A stretch of DNA of 45,750 nt, taken from a virus. Shown in pieces: positions 7,106-14,591 of the stretch. Each line of letters starts with the position of its first letter. Position 1 is the stretch's first letter. The notes beneath the pieces were generated by a model. That model searched no databases, had not been told where the DNA came from, and saw only the letters and a list, made by a program, of their open reading frames with translations. The position numbers and the translations under genes were made by a program. The stretch spans positions 1 to 45,750 of the IMG/VR virus record IMGVR_UViG_3300024262_000057; one strand, 5' to 3'.

Positions 7106-7333
7106 ATGGATGAAGGGTTGAAATTTTTAGAGAGCAACATGAGGGCTGAATACCCTCGTTTGCAGGTGGGTGTTGTCTTAAAGACGGCAACGGGTGTGTC
7201 GATAATCACTAATATAACATATGATCCTGATCGCAACGAATTATACGTTATATTTGACAACGGCCAGAGGATAGGCGCCAATCAGATAATGAGGGCCCTC
7301 AGAGAGGGTCTTATGACCATTGTCGTGAAATAA
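7106..7333 (+). CDS. Small conserved-looking early protein, unknown
   Basis: 75 residues. Predicted alternating beta structure in the middle (VGVVLKTATGVSIITNITYD, then NELYVIFDNGQRIGA) with a terminal helix. First gene of the four-gene rightward operon, behind TTAAGGAGGCTATC, a strong ribosome site. No family or motif recognised. The position next to the control region and on the opposite strand from everything else suggests an early, host-directed role. Confidence 0.65.
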   Translation: MDEGLKFLESNMRAEYPRLQVGVVLKTATGVSIITNITYDPDRNELYVIFDNGQRIGANQIMRALREGLMTIVVK

Positions 7334-7350
7334 AAAGAAAGAAGGCCATA

Positions 7351-7515
7351 TTGAAAGCGGCAGAGACATCCAAGGTGATATGTGCGTGGTGCGGGAAGGT
7401 CATCAGGATAGGCAAAGAGCCAGCCTCTCATGGAATCTGCAAAGAGTGTGCAGCTAAGATGAGAGCAGACGGGTATCAAAAGTTTTACGATAAGCAATTA
7501 AAAAAGGAGGGGTGA
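7351..7515 (+). CDS. Small zinc-ribbon protein with a TTG start
   Basis: 54 residues. Missed by ATG-only searches: the start is TTG at 7351 with GAAGG six bases upstream. The sequence has CAWC (residues 11-14) and CKEC (residues 29-32) in the order VICAWCGKVI and HGICKECAAKM, a compact zinc-knuckle pair. A Lys-rich tail follows. It fills the gap between the first and third rightward genes and its stop is one base from the next ATG. Nucleic-acid or protein binding is inferred. Confidence 0.7.
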   Translation: MKAAETSKVICAWCGKVIRIGKEPASHGICKECAAKMRADGYQKFYDKQLKKEG

Positions 7516-7516
7516 G

Positions 7517-7861
7517 ATGGGTATTCCTAAAATATTAGAATATAACGGGCCAAAAACAGCTTTAATGCTTGCAATGTGCGAGGCATTAGAAAAACATATT
7601 GATGTGGAACAAAATTTCCCGGACTGGCCAAATTTCTCTACATATTTAGCGAGAGCTTGCTATGATCTATCACAACCCGAAGCAGAACCCGCCGATGTAA
7701 AGTGTGTCCGTTTTGCAAACGCGCTTTTGCTCCTGAGAAGTGAATACGTCTACCTTATGGATATGCTGGATAAATGCGAAATTTACTCAAAGGAAGGCAT
7801 CAGGATGAATAAAAAAATATATATGGACGGGGATCTCCGTGAATATCTGAAGGAGGGGTAA
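7517..7861 (+). CDS. Unknown helical protein of the rightward operon
   Basis: 114 residues, mostly predicted helix, soluble (for example ALMLAMCEALEKHIDVEQ and FANALLLLRSEYVYLMDMLD). AAAAAGGAGGGG supplies an excellent ribosome site. No domain recognised. One base separates it from the genes on both sides, so the four rightward genes form one transcript. Confidence 0.65.
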   Translation: MGIPKILEYNGPKTALMLAMCEALEKHIDVEQNFPDWPNFSTYLARACYDLSQPEAEPADVKCVRFANALLLLRSEYVYLMDMLDKCEIYSKEGIRMNKKIYMDGDLREYLKEG

Positions 7862-7862
7862 G

Positions 7863-8231
7863 ATGAGGTTTGTAATACCGTTTATCCTCCTAGCCGCCTT
7901 GCCGTTAAGAGGCTGGGCCTATGATTCTGTGACTAAAATAGATATGGCTCTGGAGCTTACCTGGGTCGCTCTCGATCTGTGGGATCTTAAGACTACGCAT
8001 GATCTTGTATCACGGAGAGACGAGGGGTATTATGAGACTAATCACTTTCTAGGAAAATATCCGGATCACAGCGAGCTAAATGTTTACTTTGCGGTCTGTG
8101 TGTTGCTACATGGAACTATAACATATGTACTACCACAGCCGTACCGGAGATACTGGCAGATACTTTGGATTGGCAGCAGTTTTAGGTGTGCTTACGGCAA
8201 TCATCGGGCAGGACTAAGAGTGAGGTTTTAA
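7863..8231 (+). CDS. Exported or membrane-associated protein with signal peptide
   Basis: 122 residues. An N-terminal signal-like segment (MRFVIPFILLAALPLRGWA) is followed by WDLKTTHDLVSRRDEGYYET and NHFLGKYPD, which I associate with a small phage and proteobacterial protein type of unknown function, and by a hydrophobic segment (NVYFAVCVLLHGTITYVL). It ends AGLRVRF. The protein probably sits in or across the inner membrane of the host. Last gene of the rightward operon; its stop codon lies inside a terminator-like hairpin. Confidence 0.65.
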   Translation: MRFVIPFILLAALPLRGWAYDSVTKIDMALELTWVALDLWDLKTTHDLVSRRDEGYYETNHFLGKYPDHSELNVYFAVCVLLHGTITYVLPQPYRRYWQILWIGSSFRCAYGNHRAGLRVRF

Positions 8232-8250
8232 CTCGCAGCGCTCTTTTTTT
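8216..8250 (+). terminator. Terminator of the rightward operon
   Basis: A GAGTG/CGCTC stem (with a T-G pair) ends in seven T residues (8244-8250). It overlaps the stop codon of the last rightward gene and faces the end of the leftward replication operon. An AGCGCT pair further on (8238-8243 and 8259-8264) could form a second hairpin serving either strand. Confidence 0.5.
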
Positions 8251-8345
8251 GCTTTCTAAGCGCTTTGTGCTGTTAAGACATACAAACGTATATCCCCCCC
8301 TCAACAAATGGCGTGGCGGTGGTAAATTGGCGCAGGAATGACGTG

Positions 8346-9176
8346 TCAGGGTTTGGGATCATATCTCTTTTCCCATGTTATCGCTACTCCTAGCGCAGCC
8401 CATAGGTCGTCATGCACTCCATACAGCGGCCCTTTTTGAGCTTTTATCCCAATTTGGGGGATCTTCCCTCCACCAGTAGGAGGGAACAAATCAATTATCG
8501 CTTGCCTTACGTTACTATCTTTTGCAAAAGTAGCATTACACAAATACATTTTAACGTCTCTTCTGTAGATATATTTATATTCCCCGTTCCACGCCTGAAT
8601 GAATCGGCCTATCCATACGCATGTTTCAAAAATGTCTTTACCGACAGGCATCCCGTAAGATGCCACCATTTCAATTGCTAAGATAGGCGTTGTGCCAAGC
8701 TGCGCAAGGATATTTAATAAATTGTAATTCCCCCATATACCCATATCTCTAATTTCAACACCGTCCCACAACACATAAGCCGATTTAATCGGACCCGGAT
8801 CTATCGCTAAGACTTTCATCTTATTCCTCTCGTTCTCCTCGTCCGGTATCTCGTAATCATGGGGGATGGGGAAGACACCACCGAAGGGATAAAGATCTAA
8901 ATTATACCTCCTTTTTGCTTCTTCTTTGGTAAGATAACTGCACCACTCCTCATGCATTGTCTTCATCCGCTTGGGCTTCGGTAGAGATGTGATCTTAGGT
9001 AGGCTATTGAACACAGAAGGGCAGGCATCTGATTTATAGTATTTCCCATCCATAGTATAACTGGCTAGAGATTCTCCCTTATTTTTACAATCAATAGGAT
9101 AGTCTTCACCTAAACGCACCATACAAATTTCTGTCCAACCAGATTGTAATGGGTTTGTTACTTTTAGTTCTGACAT
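8346..9176 (-). CDS. RuvC-like Holliday junction resolvase with an N-terminal extension
   Basis: 276 residues. From Met120 on, the sequence has the RuvC/RNase H pattern: KVLAIDPGPIKSAYVLWDG (first Asp), ILAIEMVASYGMPVG (Glu), and a C-terminal GVHDDLWAALGVA (Asp pair). These are the expected four acidic residues. It would cut branched recombination or replication intermediates before packaging. The first 119 residues match nothing I know, and GAGAGGAATAAG lies directly before the Met120 codon, so the nuclease may also be made as a separate 157-residue protein. It is the last gene of the recombination-replication operon. Confidence 0.8.
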   Translation of the reverse strand: MSELKVTNPLQSGWTEICMVRLGEDYPIDCKNKGESLASYTMDGKYYKSDACPSVFNSLPKITSLPKPKRMKTMHEEWCSYLTKEEAKRRYNLDLYPFGGVFPIPHDYEIPDEENERNKMKVLAIDPGPIKSAYVLWDGVEIRDMGIWGNYNLLNILAQLGTTPILAIEMVASYGMPVGKDIFETCVWIGRFIQAWNGEYKYIYRRDVKMYLCNATFAKDSNVRQAIIDLFPPTGGGKIPQIGIKAQKGPLYGVHDDLWAALGVAITWEKRYDPKP

Positions 9177-9177
9177 C

Positions 9178-9396
9178 TTATACCTCCTTGTTTGTGTTTA
9201 TAATACGTTGTGCCCTTGCTATAGCATAATCCCGTAATGTCTTATCTATCCTTTCATAATGAACAAATATTTGTGCCACATATCCATACCCGTCAGAAAT
9301 AAAAATGCACCCGTCTTTTTTTTCTATTCTCCACTGTTCATTATCAACCATCGCTTTAACGATATCTTTCTCTTCTTCTTTTGTTAATTTTGCCAT
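9178..9396 (-). CDS. Small unknown protein between initiator and resolvase
   Basis: 72 residues from the ATG at 9396, chosen because AGTGAGGAGGAATAG precedes it. An acidic helix (MAKLTKEEEKDIVKAMVDNE) is followed by beta strands (CIFISDGYGYVAQIFVHYE) and a terminal helix. No family recognised. It begins one base after the initiator stop codon and ends one base before the resolvase start. Confidence 0.65.
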   Translation of the reverse strand: MAKLTKEEEKDIVKAMVDNEQWRIEKKDGCIFISDGYGYVAQIFVHYERIDKTLRDYAIARAQRIINTNKEV

Positions 9397-9397
9397 G

Positions 9398-10615
9398 CTA
9401 TTCCTCCTCACTTAATATTTGGTTATAAACTTCTTCAAACTTTCCCGGCCAGAATCGCAAATCTCTAGTGATATTAGGTGGCGGGCAGATTTTGAGCGCC
9501 TTGTCCCGGATCGGATCTGCCTCCATAGCCGAGGTGTCTATATGCAGGTAATCGCCATATGCCTGGACTTGTCCTTTGTGCAACTGCAGCCATGCGAACA
9601 GTTGTCTGCTCACAGCCTTGCCTTTGTCCCCTTCTTGCAAATCGGTTACTTGCAGGATCTCGTCTTCCCACCTTCGAGCGGATAACCACCCCTGAGGCAT
9701 TTTGGGTATCCTATCCTTCGCCAAAATAGCCTTCCGCTCTATATTATACCTTTTTGCACCTGCAATAATCTTTTCAAATAAACCATTATCAATCTGCAAT
9801 CTCAGCCATACATCGCTGGCTTCCGCCATTCCACGCTTATCGCCAAAGGCATCCCAGAATTTAAGGAACATTTTTAATTGATCGCCTTTTAAAAATTTCC
9901 CTTTCCTAGTCCGATAGGAATCGGACATAATAGAGGTATTAGTATTAATACTTCTTTTATCTTTACTCTTATCGTTCTTACTATATAGTACGTTCTTTAT
10001 CTTTTCTTTCTTGTTTGTGTTCACTTTTTGCTTGTTTGTTGTTCGTTTTTTGCTTGTTTGTTGTTCATTTGTTGTTCGTTCCGGATTTCCCCGGGTTGGT
10101 AACCCAGCCAATTTATTATAGTTATTATAGAATATCTGTTGTTTATTTGTTGTTCGTTTTTTGCTTGTTTGTTGTTCATTTTTTGCTTGTTTGTTGTTCA
10201 TCTTTTGTTCATCTGTTGGTCGTTTGTTCATCTGTTGTTCATTCTGTTGTTCATTCCGGATTTCCCCGGGTTGGTAACCCAGCCAATTTATTATAGTTAT
10301 TATAGAATATCTGTTGTTCATTTCGATGTTCAAATTTCCCATTTTTTCTAAAATACGCAACCATCTCCACACAGTGAGTGGTGATTTATGTTTTTTTCCT
10401 TTCCTGGGGTAGTAATCTCGGTGGAGGGAAAATCTTCCGGTAATGAATTGTCCGGGCAATACTTTTACAGGGTTAATAATTCCCTGGATTGGCACCCATA
10501 TTTCTTTATGACTAGCGTTTAATAAACACAATGTCCAGAGCCTCCATAATTCCTCCCTTTGAAACACTTGCGAATCTATACTTTTCCTGTAGAGCTTTAT
10601 ATACCCACGCTCCAT
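9398..10615 (-). CDS. Replication initiator / replisome organiser-like protein with internal origin
   Basis: 405 residues from the ATG at 10615 (GAGGTAAGG upstream; an in-frame start at 10642 is less likely). Residues 1-115 look like the winged-helix N-terminal domain of phage replisome organisers (GYIKLYRKSIDSQVF, LTVWRWLRILEKMGNL, IITIINWLGYQ). A low-complexity Asn/Gln/Lys/Thr linker covers about residues 115-230. The C-terminal domain (about 240-405) starts LKMFLKFWDAFGDKRG. The linker DNA carries iterons, AT-rich tracts and a repeat read in two frames, the layout of lambda O and similar proteins whose genes contain the origin. It would bind the origin and recruit the host helicase loader or helicase. 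Confidence 0.7.
   Translation of the reverse strand: MERGYIKLYRKSIDSQVFQREELWRLWTLCLLNASHKEIWVPIQGIINPVKVLPGQFITGRFSLHRDYYPRKGKKHKSPLTVWRWLRILEKMGNLNIEMNNRYSIITIINWLGYQPGEIRNEQQNEQQMNKRPTDEQKMNNKQAKNEQQTSKKRTTNKQQIFYNNYNKLAGLPTRGNPERTTNEQQTSKKRTTNKQKVNTNKKEKIKNVLYSKNDKSKDKRSINTNTSIMSDSYRTRKGKFLKGDQLKMFLKFWDAFGDKRGMAEASDVWLRLQIDNGLFEKIIAGAKRYNIERKAILAKDRIPKMPQGWLSARRWEDEILQVTDLQEGDKGKAVSRQLFAWLQLHKGQVQAYGDYLHIDTSAMEADPIRDKALKICPPPNITRDLRFWPGKFEEVYNQILSEEE
10079..10143. repeat. 65-bp perfect direct repeat, copy A
   Basis: Identical to 10254-10318. The offset is 175 bases, not a multiple of three, so the same DNA is read in two frames of one protein: here it gives NNYNKLAGLPTRGNPERTTN in the linker. 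Confidence 0.95.
10254..10318. repeat. 65-bp perfect direct repeat, copy B
   Basis: Identical to 10079-10143. Read here as SIITIINWLGYQPGEIRNEQ, which completes the winged-helix domain. This is probably the original copy; the other is an out-of-frame duplicate within the tolerant linker. Confidence 0.95.
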
Positions 10616-10649
10616 CCTTACCTCAAAAAGCAAAAAGGGCATCCAAAGA

Positions 10650-11897
10650 TCATATCAGCCTTCCTTGTCTTGTAGCTTGCTTGATACGGGTCTCCGTCAT
10701 CTGACAATATTCACTTGATGCATCAATGACGATGTAATCGCGGCCATATTGTGCAGCTACCGCCGCCGTTGTGCCTGAGCCCACAAAGGGGTCTAATACT
10801 ATGCAGGGAATGGGACGCTCTACTTTACATTTACAGGTGGGCCGCCAGCCGATTGTTTTAACTTCGGTATATCCAGCATCACCCTTGCCGTTTATGTCCG
10901 CATAGGCTCCGTGATAGATTGCTGGACGGTAGCGTATATCATCTTTGGGCAATTCGGGTCGGGTTAACCGCTTTCTTTCAACAATTCTCTCCCATGGCGC
11001 CCCGCATTTGGGACAGCATCCCTTCTCGGATGTGCCAGCCAAGATACAAGGTTCAATTAGCTTGGGCGGGAAGGTGGCGAAGTGTGCTTCCTTGAAAGGG
11101 TGGGTTGCTACCGTCCAGACAGAGCGTTTATTGCGGCCTGTTTCTGCTAACTCTTCTTGATAAACAGATTCTTTACCTTTATTTTTACCTGGAGTATGCT
11201 CATAAGTATTACCACCCATAAAAGTAGTAGGCCGTCTTACAATAGTTCCCTCTTTTATTGCATCTGCATCATAATAATATCTATTATTCTTGGTCATAAG
11301 GAAAATGTACTCATGGCTTTTAGTCGGCCTATCCGTTACACTCTCAGGCATTGGATTGGGTTTGTGCCATATTATATCAGACCGCAGCCACCAACCATCA
11401 GCTTGAAGGGCTAGGGCTACACGCCAGGGTATGCCGCAAAGGTCTTTGGGTTTGAGGTTCTTTGGTGTGTTGTATTTATTCGGATATTCGGGCTGCCAAT
11501 TTTTTGATCGTTTATCCTCTGATTGGCCACCTTTACCGCTACCCGCATAACTATCCCCTAAATTAAGCCACAGCGTTCCATCCTTCCGCAACACCCGCCA
11601 TACCTCACGAAAAATCAAAACCATTTTTTCAACGTATTCTTCTGGGGTTTTCTCAAGTCCAAGCTCGGCTGGCTCGAAGTATTTTTGCAAATGTTCCGGT
11701 ATGTCTTTTTTGATGGTCAACTCTTTTTTTAGTGTTTCTAATTCATCTTGTGTTAAATTTTCTCGCAACTGAACCTTATCTGGTAAATATGACCGCAACC
11801 CCCAATATGGTGGACTGGTTATGCAACACTGCACGGATTCATCAAGCATCTGCTTCATTATATCCCGGCAGTCTCCCTGAATGATCCTATTTATCAT
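10650..11897 (-). CDS. DNA methyltransferase, N4-cytosine/N6-adenine type (beta class)
   Basis: 415 residues from the ATG at 11897 (MINRIIQGDCRDIM); an upstream in-frame start at 11954 would overlap the previous gene. Catalytic motif IV SPPYW (residues 28-32) comes first and the AdoMet motif DPFVGSGTT (about 369-377) last, the beta-class order. SPPYW is common in N4-cytosine and some N6-adenine enzymes. A Cys cluster (CCPKCGAPW and CKCK) before the last motif suggests a zinc-binding insert. No restriction enzyme gene lies next to it, so it probably protects phage DNA from host restriction or marks it for replication or packaging. Confidence 0.85.
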   Translation of the reverse strand: MINRIIQGDCRDIMKQMLDESVQCCITSPPYWGLRSYLPDKVQLRENLTQDELETLKKELTIKKDIPEHLQKYFEPAELGLEKTPEEYVEKMVLIFREVWRVLRKDGTLWLNLGDSYAGSGKGGQSEDKRSKNWQPEYPNKYNTPKNLKPKDLCGIPWRVALALQADGWWLRSDIIWHKPNPMPESVTDRPTKSHEYIFLMTKNNRYYYDADAIKEGTIVRRPTTFMGGNTYEHTPGKNKGKESVYQEELAETGRNKRSVWTVATHPFKEAHFATFPPKLIEPCILAGTSEKGCCPKCGAPWERIVERKRLTRPELPKDDIRYRPAIYHGAYADINGKGDAGYTEVKTIGWRPTCKCKVERPIPCIVLDPFVGSGTTAAVAAQYGRDYIVIDASSEYCQMTETRIKQATRQGRLI

Positions 11898-11917
11898 ATC
11901 AGCTATTATATTCTCTA

Positions 11918-12076
11918 TCAAACTGCGTAGGCTAATACGAAAAGCAAAGCACAAAGCCAGCCAGCAAAATAGTGAAACTCATAAATTTTTTTATGCTCGC
12001 TTACACCATATATAGCCAGAACTAAATTAAAGCCCGTTACCACGATTATAAGCGCATTAATTATATTATCGATCAT
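11918..12076 (-). CDS. Small two-pass membrane protein
   Basis: 52 residues from the ATG at 12076, preceded by AAGGAGAAT. Two hydrophobic segments (about residues 5-24 and 33-52) are joined by a charged loop (GVSEHKKIYEFHY). No family recognised. It stands alone between a terminator and the methyltransferase gene. Superinfection exclusion or an early membrane function is possible; a holin-like size is noted, but it is far from the lysis genes. Confidence 0.55.
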   Translation of the reverse strand: MIDNIINALIIVVTGFNLVLAIYGVSEHKKIYEFHYFAGWLCALLFVLAYAV

Positions 12077-12100
12077 ATTCTCCTTCTTTATCTCCTTCTC

Positions 12101-12129
12101 AAAAAAGTGCGGGGCCATTGCGACCCCGC
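12101..12129 (-). terminator. Intrinsic terminator in the early operon
   Basis: Minus strand: an 8-bp GCGGGGTC/GGCCCCGC stem with a five-base loop, then AC and six T residues (12101-12106 on the plus strand are A). It follows the 116-residue gene. The downstream methyltransferase and replication genes would need read-through, antitermination or their own promoter. Confidence 0.75.
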
Positions 12130-12149
12130 TATATTAAGGAGGTTATTGG

Positions 12150-12500
12150 CTATGATTTAATTTCTATGTTTAGAAGGGCGGGATTTAAGACCCCTCCAAC
12201 TTTATTTGCTTCATCCCCTTCGCTATGAAGTTGTTCCTCTTCATTCCATTTCTTGCGAAATTCTTCTCCGCGACTGTGGTATTTAGATACCATTTGGGCT
12301 ACGCAACCTGCCATAAAGGCAGTAATTCCTTCCGCTTTAACATCATCACAAGCCCGCCAAATAATTTGGCGGGCATCAAATTCCGCATCTTCATCTAAAA
12401 TCTCCATAACTCTACGAGCAACATCCACGCAACATTTCCCGTAAGAGTCATCATTAATCTTAACACACTCATTCCAAATCTTTTGTTCTACAATAGGCAT
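12150..12500 (-). CDS. Unknown small protein downstream of recT
   Basis: 116 residues, mainly helical and acidic, with a helix at residues 45-70 (ARQIIWRACDDVKAEGITAF). No metal-binding Cys pattern despite four Cys. AGGGAGACAAAAG supplies the ribosome site. It ends the first part of the early operon at a strong terminator. Function is not known. Confidence 0.6.
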   Translation of the reverse strand: MPIVEQKIWNECVKINDDSYGKCCVDVARRVMEILDEDAEFDARQIIWRACDDVKAEGITAFMAGCVAQMVSKYHSRGEEFRKKWNEEEQLHSEGDEANKVGGVLNPALLNIEIKS

Positions 12501-12535
12501 CTTTTGTCTCCCTTCAGACTATATTTTTTGGTTGT

Positions 12536-13438
12536 CTATGAGTTACTGTTCTCCACTGCGGCTGTCATTTCCGCCATCGCATCCTGTATCTTCTTTATAT
12601 CCGCCTTGGTCAGCTCCGCAGTGCTCTTGATCTCTTTTGGCTTTATGGTATCGGCAATAAAGTCATGCGCCACCGTCTGCTCACCGTTGAAGAATTCGAC
12701 AACTTTATCAAAGATGCTCTTGCCGATACTGCCAGATGCCTTTTTTGGGGGCTCATCGTCCCGTGGTGGCATTTCTGCTGCTTCGCCTATATGATTGGGT
12801 GCCTTTTCTTCTTGAGGTGGCTCAGGAGGCAATTCAGGGGTTAATTTGGCTTTGAGGGCTTTTACCTGAGATTGCCCTTTTTTACCTCCATCAGCAACTT
12901 GGATCTCTATCTGTTCAGGCTCCATATCGGCGGCCTCTTCTATTATGATCAACCCTTTGGTTGCATCAGCAAATCTATCTCTTAATGCCCATCCCCTGGC
13001 TCGCATCTGCAACATACGCCGTCTGTAATTCTGCCACGTACCAGGCTTTTTATCTAGGCCTGCTGCAACGGCATCTTTCAAACCAAAAACTACTGTATGG
13101 GGATCATGATTGCGCCTCTTAATTATGCAGGTAGCCTCTGTTTCTGTCTGTTCTTCTTTAATCCATTCGTAATCCGGGTGAACCTGCACGATAGCAAGCA
13201 GAGCATCGCCCCACACTGAGGGTCTGCCATTAATAACGGCAATATTCTGCACTGCCTGCATCGGGGCAAGACCGACCTCGGCCCCCATTTGGATGGCTAT
13301 TAATACATTACCTGGTTTGTCTTTGTAATCTCTTGGCGCCAGATCTGATCCAGCTATCATCTTTGCCAGCTCCATTGCCTCAGATACGTTTTGAGGCACG
13401 ATCTGAAACGGCCTTCCTACTTGCAATTCTTTACTCAT
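12536..13438 (-). CDS. recT: RecT-family single-strand annealing protein
   Basis: 300 residues. The core (about 10-165) has the RecT pattern: PGNVLIAIQMGAEVGLAPMQ, then AVINGRPSVWGDALLAIVQ, and WALRDRFADATKGL near its end. The C-terminal third is a Pro/Glu/Lys-rich linker followed by a charged helical tail. RecT anneals complementary single strands exposed by an exonuclease partner; the YqaJ gene lies two bases upstream. Together they form a two-component recombination system for repair, replication restart or concatemer formation. Confidence 0.9.
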   Translation of the reverse strand: MSKELQVGRPFQIVPQNVSEAMELAKMIAGSDLAPRDYKDKPGNVLIAIQMGAEVGLAPMQAVQNIAVINGRPSVWGDALLAIVQVHPDYEWIKEEQTETEATCIIKRRNHDPHTVVFGLKDAVAAGLDKKPGTWQNYRRRMLQMRARGWALRDRFADATKGLIIIEEAADMEPEQIEIQVADGGKKGQSQVKALKAKLTPELPPEPPQEEKAPNHIGEAAEMPPRDDEPPKKASGSIGKSIFDKVVEFFNGEQTVAHDFIADTIKPKEIKSTAELTKADIKKIQDAMAEMTAAVENSNS

Positions 13439-13440
13439 AA

Positions 13441-14397
13441 TTACCTCCCTTTTATTTGTTTTTGGATTTTTTTTACTTTAATACTGAATCGCCGATAACC
13501 TGCTCCTCGATATGTATATTTTGCATGAAGCTTAGGATGATCGGCCTCGAACTGTTTTGTATTAAATGCGAGTCTACCCTTAACATACGGCCAGCTAATC
13601 CCGTAAACAGGCTCATCAGGCATCTGGTATATTGCCCTGGATGCTTTGCCCATTACAGCTTGTATCTGGGCGGCGGCATCCTCTTTTCTTTTCTCGGCAG
13701 GGGCTATTATCTCGCTTGCCAGCAGCCAATCCATGATGGCATTGCCCATTTCATTATCATGCAAGGTAATCAATTCGCCATTGTCTTTAGGATATAGGCG
13801 GGCAAGTAAAGCAGTGTCAATCCCTGTTGCTATTGGCGGTATCTTCTTCAATACATGCTCGTGCCAAAACTCGGATTCTCGCTCAATCATCATGGTGATA
13901 AGCTCGTCATCCCGGGCAAAATCATATATCCTGAAATCCCTGCCACCGATAAGTACAGCGATACATCCCCAACTATAACTTGTAACAGCCAGATAGTGCA
14001 TAAGTTGTAACAAATACATTTCAGGCACGCCGTCTGACCATTGATCCACCATATATTGATTGGCTGTCTTACATTCCAGAATGCCTATACCTCGCTGATC
14101 TGTAAGGATCTCTCTATCGACATTAGCCAGCATCCAAGCATTGTCAGGATGTGCCAACATCCGATTGACCCGCCTGATTTTGTTTTCTGATCGCTTGGCG
14201 TATTCTTGAGCGACTACCTCTTCTAATGTACGCCCCCAATACATAGCCTCGTTGTCAGCCTTATTCTCTAATTCGCCTATTTTATCCAAATAGACTTCCA
14301 CCGCAGACTTATAAGGATTGAACCCTAAAATAGCCCCGACATCAGACCCGCCGATGCCTTTACGCCGATCCGCTAACCACTCTTCTCGTTTAATCAT
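13441..14397 (-). CDS. YqaJ-family (lambda exonuclease-like) viral recombinase
   Basis: 318 residues. The N-terminal signature WLADRRKGIGGSDVGAILG is typical of YqaJ. The PD-(D/E)xK active site is visible as ANVDREI (Asp) and GILECKTAN (E-x-K). The rest is helical with a basic C-terminus. It would resect double-strand ends 5' to 3' and load its partner RecT, encoded directly downstream. Strong ribosome site AAAGGGAGGTAAGCC; start overlaps the stop of the previous gene by four bases. Confidence 0.88.
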   Translation of the reverse strand: MIKREEWLADRRKGIGGSDVGAILGFNPYKSAVEVYLDKIGELENKADNEAMYWGRTLEEVVAQEYAKRSENKIRRVNRMLAHPDNAWMLANVDREILTDQRGIGILECKTANQYMVDQWSDGVPEMYLLQLMHYLAVTSYSWGCIAVLIGGRDFRIYDFARDDELITMMIERESEFWHEHVLKKIPPIATGIDTALLARLYPKDNGELITLHDNEMGNAIMDWLLASEIIAPAEKRKEDAAAQIQAVMGKASRAIYQMPDEPVYGISWPYVKGRLAFNTKQFEADHPKLHAKYTYRGAGYRRFSIKVKKIQKQIKGR

Positions 14398-14591
14398 GGC
14401 TTACCTCCCTTTGCTGCATATTTTACTCTTGCTTTACATAAATCCATTCTAATATATTCAATATCTGTGTCCTCAATTTTATCTTGACACCATGTAATAT
14501 CATCAAAAATAGATAATGGTTCACCCTTTGCCCCAACTTGAAGATATATCCGTGGTGGTGGTTTAAATATATCGTCTTTAGTATTCTTCAT
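14394..14591 (-). CDS. Small unknown protein before the exonuclease
   Basis: 65 residues, with a Pro-rich start (DIFKPPPRIYLQVGAKG) and an acidic middle, ending in basic residues. It overlaps both neighbouring genes by four bases. No family recognised. Its tight coupling to the recombination genes is the only functional hint. Confidence 0.55.
   Translation of the reverse strand: MKNTKDDIFKPPPRIYLQVGAKGEPLSIFDDITWCQDKIEDTDIEYIRMDLCKARVKYAAKGGKP

Larger units (their letters stand above)
10024..10320. other. Candidate replication origin (iterons, AT-rich unwinding tracts, hairpins)
   Basis: Inside the initiator gene. Four copies of GCTTGTTTGTTGTTC start at 10030, 10052, 10163 and 10185; within each pair the spacing is 22 bases, about two helical turns. 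Two copies of a GGGTT-GGT-AACCC hairpin (about 10093-10105 and 10268-10280) adjoin AT-rich stretches with TTTATTATAGTTATTATAG. This combination is typical of phage origins of the lambda type. Function is inferred from layout. Confidence 0.55.

Noticed and set aside
8161-8231. Frameshift at the end of the exported rightward gene (another frame gives a hydrophobic end)
   Set aside because: The annotated frame ends NHRAGLRVRF, which fits the rest of the protein and ends inside the terminator; the other frame is likely chance.
10024-10320. CRISPR-like array
   Set aside because: Units are short, low-complexity, unevenly spaced and coding on the other strand; no cas genes.
10015-10351. Two plus-strand ORFs with repeated Cys/Leu/Phe/Val sequence
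   Set aside because: They are the antisense of the repetitive Asn/Gln/Lys linker of the initiator gene, with no ribosome site.
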